Below, piece after piece: positions 58,214-64,000 of a stretch of 64,000 nt of DNA. The DNA is from Volvox africanus. Lineage: Eukaryota > Chlorophyta > Chlorophyceae > Chlamydomonadales > Volvocaceae. A program made the translations under genes and the position numbers. The stretch is taken from contig BSDZ01000120.1 in NCBI GenBank assembly GCA_030268105.1, positions 124,001 to 188,000 of the forward strand. Reading direction: 5' to 3'. Under the pieces are notes generated by a model, which searched no databases, was not told the origin of the DNA, and worked only from the letters and a program-made list of their open reading frames with translations. Every line of letters starts with the position of its first letter. Within the stretch, counting starts at the first letter, position 1.

Positions 58214-59401
58214 CTATTTCGGCTGAGGTACAAACGGCGGCATTAGAGGGCAATCCTTCGTGGAATGGTTCTCCGCACACCGTAGACAAACGTTGGCCAA
58301 TTTTCGACGCTCGAATTCGGAACGATTGCAATTCCATTTTGGCATAAATGTGTCGTCCGTACGAGTACGCTTTGCGTTGGGGTCGGAACGCTGTGCGGCT
58401 GCCGACGACGGCGCACCACCACGCTTCCTGTTCCTAGCTGGGTCCGAGCTCGGACCTGCTCCTCCTGTACCACGGACACCCGAGCTAGCGCCCCCGCGCG
58501 CCTTGTGTTGCCCGTTGCTGCGTCGCGTCGCGGCAGTAGGCGTGGGACGGGTCGCGCCGAGGTCCTGGTCGAGAGCTACAGCTTCCCCAAGCGGGTCCTG
58601 CACTTGCACGGCATTTGCACGAGGGGTAGACTTGACTTCTTCCTCGCCGGCAAGGAGTCGTATCTCCGCGCCCTTAGCAAAAGCGACCAACGCGTCATAC
58701 GACTTGATCTGCACTCCAACCAAGTCAGTGGCGCACCATTTAGCCAAAAGTTTCGTTAGGCCTCGCCTAAACCAAAAGACACGCTCAGATTCGGTGAGGT
58801 CAGCAATGGGAGTCACAAGTGCTTCGAAGCGTGACTGGTACGCAGGTACATTTTCATCCCGACGCATGTGGTAGCTACCGGCTGCCAAAACGTTACGAGC
58901 TTCCACATCGCGTGCTTGAACCTCAGTAGCGAATCGTGCGAGCAAAGCGGCGATCAACTCCTTCGCTGCGCCCTCGAGGGTGTTACCAACGAAGAGACAC
59001 CTGATACCGTCATTATCGCCACCATGAACAGCCTGGAGATACTTTTTAGCGTCACGCACGTACGCACGAGTTGCATCGGCTATGCTATGCCCTGGTGTCT
59101 TGTCGGTCAGCGAAATATTGAGCCTAGGAACGGGAATCGACAATCTCATCACCTCAGGGATGTCATCATGCCCTCGAGCTTGAGGTAATGGCAGAACCCT
59201 TGGTCCAGCAGTGTTGTCCATATTAGTGTTCACTGCTGAATGCGGCACAATTAAGTGAGCAGGGGTCTGAAGGAAAAGGGGCTCTTGAGTGGCTCGCGCG
59301 CCAACAGTCTCAAGACCTCTATCCGGAGCTCTAGCAGCCACAACAAAATCGGGTTGGCTAGCTAGGCTAGTGTGCGGCGTATCGTCGTGTTCCGCGGACA
59401 T
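58214..59401 (-). CDS. gag: gag of the chromovirus (unit 2)
   Basis: The same 395 codons and terminal UAG as unit 1. One silent transition at 58373 distinguishes the copies. Confidence 0.9.
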   Translation of the reverse strand: MSAEHDDTPHTSLASQPDFVVAARAPDRGLETVGARATQEPLFLQTPAHLIVPHSAVNTNMDNTAGPRVLPLPQARGHDDIPEVMRLSIPVPRLNISLTDKTPGHSIADATRAYVRDAKKYLQAVHGGDNDGIRCLFVGNTLEGAAKELIAALLARFATEVQARDVEARNVLAAGSYHMRRDENVPAYQSRFEALVTPIADLTESERVFWFRRGLTKLLAKWCATDLVGVQIKSYDALVAFAKGAEIRLLAGEEEVKSTPRANAVQVQDPLGEAVALDQDLGATRPTPTAATRRSNGQHKARGGASSGVRGTGGAGPSSDPARNRKRGGAPSSAAAQRSDPNAKRTRTDDTFMPKWNCNRSEFERRKLANVCLRCAENHSTKDCPLMPPFVPQPK

Positions 59402-59867
59402 GGAGCACGAAACGATACCCTAGGTTTGCGTAATAGAAGCCGACTTCTATCGCAAAGGCAAGAGTACAAAGCGATTCGGTGAGCCTACCGACAGTACTCT
59501 TGAGAAGATTCAGTAAACTCAGCAAGTACTTGCCCAGCTGAGTCCTGATCTCCGTAGTTTGGGCAATGAGAGTCGCCAACTGGTCCGGACGAAAGCCGGT
59601 CTCAGTCGCCGCGGCAAGCAATGCCGGTGCACTGAGATTACCTGCGACTCAGAGCATACACTTACACAACAAGTGCAGCAATCTAAGCAAAAGCAATTAA
59701 ACAATTACAAACCGGAAGCGGCGGCGTCCAAAACGGCGCGGCCTAGGTCTTCGGCAAAAGTATCTAGCGGTCCTCGTGGTTCGTCGCTGGAACTCGCCAT
59801 AGAAAGAACCTACTTCCGATTAGACAAAGAGAGACAGTTAGGCGACGAACCTGTCTCGATACCAAAT

Positions 59868-60473
59868 TGTTGTACCTCTCGTTCGCGTTTGCTCATAAGT
59901 ATCTGCACGTCTGGAGACTTTCGACACCGATGCGCGAGCACTTGCAAGTACAGCAAGGCAAGCGAGAGCAAACAGAGACAGCGGAAGACTTCAAGACGAA
60001 GAGAGATATAACTTACAGTCTTACAGATTGGAACGATGCAATGGACGAAATCACCGTCAGCGCCGGAAGCAAGCAATCATCACGCGGCGGTGATTAGCGA
60101 AGTTCAGGCTTAGCTCGGGCTAAGTAGAATATCGTATAGCAATAGTAATATAGAACACACGAGTGTTCTCCGGTATCGAATGTCTTATCTTGCTTAGCCG
60201 TCCTCGCATCTGTTATACTCGCAGCATCGCAATGCCGTACGATTCACATCAGGAGGCCGATCCTAGATGTGACAACCCTACTGCGTATAGGCGATGTCTA
60301 CGCATAACAACGTATAAGCCTTTCCGGCATTCGCATGATGCAAGGGTCCGGATAACGATATCCGGTTGCAGGGCATGCATCGCGACGAGTGCGGTGCTCT
60401 CAACGTGTGCTTTAATGAAGTAATATTATATCAGATAATATTACTTATCGTTTCGTAGCACGAGCATAATGCG
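59868..60473 (-). repeat. Truncated 5' LTR (unit 2)
   Basis: Copy of 48374-48979, cut at the same U3 base and followed by host-intron sequence of unit 3. Confidence 0.88.
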
Positions 60474-63400
60474 TGACCCAGTACGTTGGTACATGATATG
60501 GTATGGCGGAAGACGAGACGCCACGGGGGTATGGGAGTCGAAGATCCCATGATCGGATGTTGAACAGGCGGCCAAATTGATATATTCGCAGTTGAGTAGG
60601 CAAAGATCAAACAAATAGAAGAAGGGGAGACGGGAAGGGAGGGAGGGAGGGGTGACAGAGGATTGCGGGAGTCTGCCAGACAAGAAAACATGGAGGGTTC
60701 AATTCGGCGCAAGGGATTAATAATCACTATAACAAGGAATTCGTGCGTTAGCTCGCGTTAGGCTCGCGTTAGGGACCCCTAACGCAAGCCTAACGCAAGC
60801 TTAACGCGAACTAACGCGAGTTAACGCAAAGCCTAACACAAATCAAACGCATTGCGTTATTGCTTGCGTATTGCTAACGCAATCCTAACGCACCTAACGC
60901 AATCGCAAATAAACGTTTTTGGGAGGGAACGAAAATGTTTGCGTTTACTTTGCGTTAGCTAACGCAACCTAACGCGAACTTACGCAATGTCAAACGCACC
61001 CACATAGATTCTAAGGTGTGCGTTAGGCCTAACGCAACGCAAGCGTTAGAGACCCATACGCAAGCAAAAATACATAGCGTGCATGGAAGTTAAAGTTCTC
61101 TAACGCACAATATACGCACGCCTAACGCGCATTAACGTGCATTAACGCATGCTTGCGTATGCTGCGAATAATGCGTACACAGGTAGCAGTTGTGGGTTGC
61201 GTAGACGTTTTAAACGCATGTAACTAACATACTCGCACGCTTTCACAAGGTCTTACGCGTGCGATAGCAACATTTGCGCCACTTTCGCTTTGCGTACGAG
61301 GCAGCCTCGCATTCTTGCTCACTGTAACTACTTTTGGTCGTTCTGGTTATTTCTTTACTGTTTCAGTTATCGTTCCTGTTATTGTTTGCTGTTTTGCCCA
61401 CCCGCTGCAGAATTATTTTTGTGTGTACGGAAACTATCCTGTCGTAATGTACGTAGCTGTTATGAAGAATATCAATAGGATTTCAGTTTTGGTACATGAA
61501 AATATTCCAGGCAATAATTTACAGTTCAATATTCGGAAAGCATCCAGGTAAGCAGCCATTGGTGAGTACGCATTAATTCAATGAAACAATCAAATTTCTA
61601 CACATCCAATCCTGCCAATCAAATTTTGTTTATGAGTTCAATAATCATTTGTACCATGCACCAATCATTTCAATCATCATTAGGTACATACATCCTAACT
61701 TCATCTGCCACCGCACATTTAGCAGCCCGCTCTAATATAAGCTTAGAAACAAACATGTTAGATGTTAGTTCTATCTAATAGTCTTCTATTTCACTCTCTC
61801 TGTCGTCCTCCTCTGGCGCAGTGGTGGCGTCATCCTGCTCGTCCTCAATCTTCTCGTCCTCGCTCACCTCCTCCTCAAGCAACTCCTGAAAAGTTTAGAA
61901 AAGGAAAATTATACTTATTTACATGCATATGTATAAATGTAAATTAAGCTGTCACCACTCAGCAATTATCACTTCCGGTTACAATAATCTTAATCATGTC
62001 TAGGGTGGGCAGTGCTTTTAAGTACCACTAATCATTCTAAAAGCATAGTCTTTCATTTGCTGTACTTGGACACTTTGTTACCTGTTTCTGCTAACTCCCT
62101 GAGCTCCCACGTTGACGTAGTACACGGGCACTAGTGCCCGTGTACATCGCACACCTTCCGAAACACTCTTGACCTTTATCAGTCGAAACAACACATATTA
62201 TAATTATACATTCAAACATGAAGGAAATTTAGATAATAAGCTGAACTAAGGAAATTACCTTCTGTCCCTGGTGGACGTAACTGTCATCGTCATCCGTAGA
62301 CTTGTCTTCCAACGGCACCTGCTGGTCCAAAATACGTGAAGGGACTTGGTAGTAATAAAAAGGTTATATTAAAAAGTAAGTAATGTCTGACCTCAATATT
62401 TCGTACCTTTCTTTTGGTGCCCGTGCTTGGTCGCCTCACTTTCGTGGATGGCCGCACATCGTCATCGTTCGTTACCTTCAAGGGCCGACGTTAGCATACA
62501 TATATGATTTGAGAAATTACAAGCTTACAATTTCTATCAAAAAAGAGAAAAATAAATCAACATATGGCACATCAAACGACAAAGCACACAGCAAATGAAA
62601 AGAATATAACGAAACATGAAATAACAGCTCAATAAAACAGGAAGACAGGATGAATGGGCTGTACCTTTTTTGCTGCCGCCTTGCTTGAGTTCCTAGCTTT
62701 CCTGCTGGAGTTCCTTGTCGTAGAGGGCTGTGAACTCTTTGCCTACATAAAAAGGAAGTACGTTTGGGGAGAATAGGAACAATTACATAAAAGACAGAAA
62801 GGAGAAAACAGGTTAAAGGACATTAATGATCTGTACATCCCTGTATATGAGATCCGTAATGTACATCACCCATCCAGCAATAATTTTGCTAAGCGCGCCT
62901 GGTAATTTGCACACCCCATCATCCACTCTCCGTACTACTAGTATTTGCACTAACCTGTCAGTGTCTAGCGGCTTTGACCTCCTTCTCCTTCTGATGTATG
63001 CTAGCTGCGTTGGCAGCCAGCACCATCATCGATGCATCTTCACCATGCGCGGGCTGCTTTTGGCTTTTGCTAGGGCGCCCATTATGAGTTCCTAATGGCA
63101 CGTCATTTCGGCCGTTTTTCTGCGGGTTGGTGGCAATAAAGTATTTCGTACACGACAAAAATAAACGCAGGAAAAAAAATTATTCTTTTACTAGTTAAAG
63201 TAAAATACAAATCTTATGCATACGTACTACTTAAAAGCGAAGAGTAGTACTTCCGTACTCCGTCCAGGGTTGTGCGGCTGCCAATCAATCCCATGTAAGC
63301 AACAATGTTTCGTAACCCTGCTTTACAACATCCTTTATATGTACATTTAATGCCACCAATTGTACACAGTCGTCAGGTCGTCCATGTCATACGGTAGCAG

Positions 63401-64000
63401 TTCTATTGGACAACCTAGCTTGCGCAGGCAGCATTCGTATAATTTCTGCAGCATCAACAGCTAATCATATATTTGTAAAGAAATAATAATTGCTTCAGTA
63501 ACGAATGGAGCCGCCTTCTGCTTATGATGGAAAGTCCCGTATGAAACTCTTTACATCCCGAAAACACTTTTCCCCTGAAAGTCAGGAACATTTTCAGTGT
63601 GTCATGCCTGGAAGGGAGCCACTAGAATGCAACATTGCATCGGATCTGCTAGATGGCATCGACCAAGGCAGCAGCCGCTTGGCTCAAAGCTTGGCTCTTC
63701 CTGGTTTTAGTAGCAATGAGAAGTGACTTCATTGTGACGAGGATGTTTAGAATCACCATTGCAACGTTTGTACTTGAGATGCCCCGTCTATGTGCCCCGT
63801 CTTGGGAGCCAGGGCCAGCGGGATGGGATGGAAGGCAAGGGTTCTGGGCAGCCCTCAGTACAGCGCCGTCATCGGCTTAGGCACGTGCTTGGAGTTTCTG
63901 GAGCCATGAAACAATTCTGATTAGGAATGTGCATGACGTTTTTGATGCAATGACAAAATAATGACCGTGCTGAAAATTGTGGCGTGAATCTGTTGAACTA
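60474..64000. repeat. Partial third tandem unit
   Basis: Host-intron segment (60474-60744) and about 3.26 kb of the TAACGCA element, cut by the window end. It shares the unit 2 variants and adds one transition at 61534, so it is closer to unit 2 than to unit 1. Confidence 0.92.

Larger units (their letters stand above)
37486..64000. repeat. Tandem array of 11,494-bp composite units
   Basis: Unit 1 is 37486-48979, unit 2 is 48980-60473, and unit 3 runs from 60474 past the window end. Each junction reads CATAATGCG/TGACCCAG. The left host flank reads GTTCGTGCG/TGACCCAG, so host and LTR share only TGCG at the joint. A unit contains host intron (271 bp), a TAACGCA-ended element (about 4 kb) and a chromovirus (about 7.2 kb). 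Units 1 and 2 differ at about ten sites that I noticed and units 2 and 3 at one in the shared 3.5 kb. Confidence 0.95.

Noticed and set aside
37486..64000. Array as a pure assembly artefact
   Set aside because: Units carry distinct single-base variants and one amino-acid change, which simple contig duplication would not produce. Haplotype merging cannot be excluded without read depth.
1..64000. tRNA and rRNA genes
   Set aside because: No cloverleaf with a TTCGAATC-type arm or rRNA core motif was recognised by eye on either strand. A covariance-model scan would be needed to be sure.

Overview
The window looks like nuclear DNA of a chlamydomonadalean (volvocine-type) green alga. The reasons are GC-rich exons split by many GT-AG introns, long Gly/Ala/Gln/Pro-rich low-complexity stretches inside conserved proteins, TGTAA motifs 100-200 bases after stop codons, many CA/TG microsatellites, and a Ty3 chromovirus-type retrotransposon. 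The organism is an inference; no rRNA or tRNA marker was found. Most real genes here are made of short exons and had to be rebuilt from splice sites and reading phase. All exon models are read by eye.

Region 1, 1-14.7 kb: a small minus-strand gene (144 aa, 1504-2246), a 1-kb fold-back inverted-repeat element (2661-3638), COX17 (4024-4432), an unrecognised gene after a TATA box (132 aa, 4752-6347), and a very large SNAPC1/SNAP43-like subunit of the snRNA-gene activator (6890-13759) whose conserved domain is split by about 740 low-complexity residues.

Region 2, 14.7-31.0 kb: a minus-strand MBD4-like thymine/uracil DNA glycosylase in six exons (14849-19145), then a plus-strand R3H-domain plus ankyrin-repeat protein (19709-31005). 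The last intron of the latter carries about 2.9 kb of AT-rich DNA with a bacterial IS21-family istA-istB operon. istA is intact and istB lacks its C-terminus. This is the strongest sign of lateral transfer here, possibly from an intracellular bacterium, unless it is an assembly chimera.

Region 3, 31.0-37.5 kb: mostly introns, spacer and microsatellites with scattered candidate exons. Two genes converge: the last exon of a plus-strand gene (36239-36658) and the last exon of a minus-strand gene (37338-37472).

Region 4, 37.486-64.0 kb: a tandem array with a period of 11,494 bp (two full units and a partial third) inside the intron upstream of the 37.4-kb exon. Each unit holds about 270 bp of host intron, a 4-kb element with ends full of TAACGCA motifs, and a minus-strand chromovirus whose 5' LTR is cut off at the unit junction. 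gag and pol share one frame, separated by a single UAG that is followed by a stem-loop. The two LTRs of one element differ by about 3%, while the units differ at about ten sites, so the array is much younger than the retrotransposon insertion.
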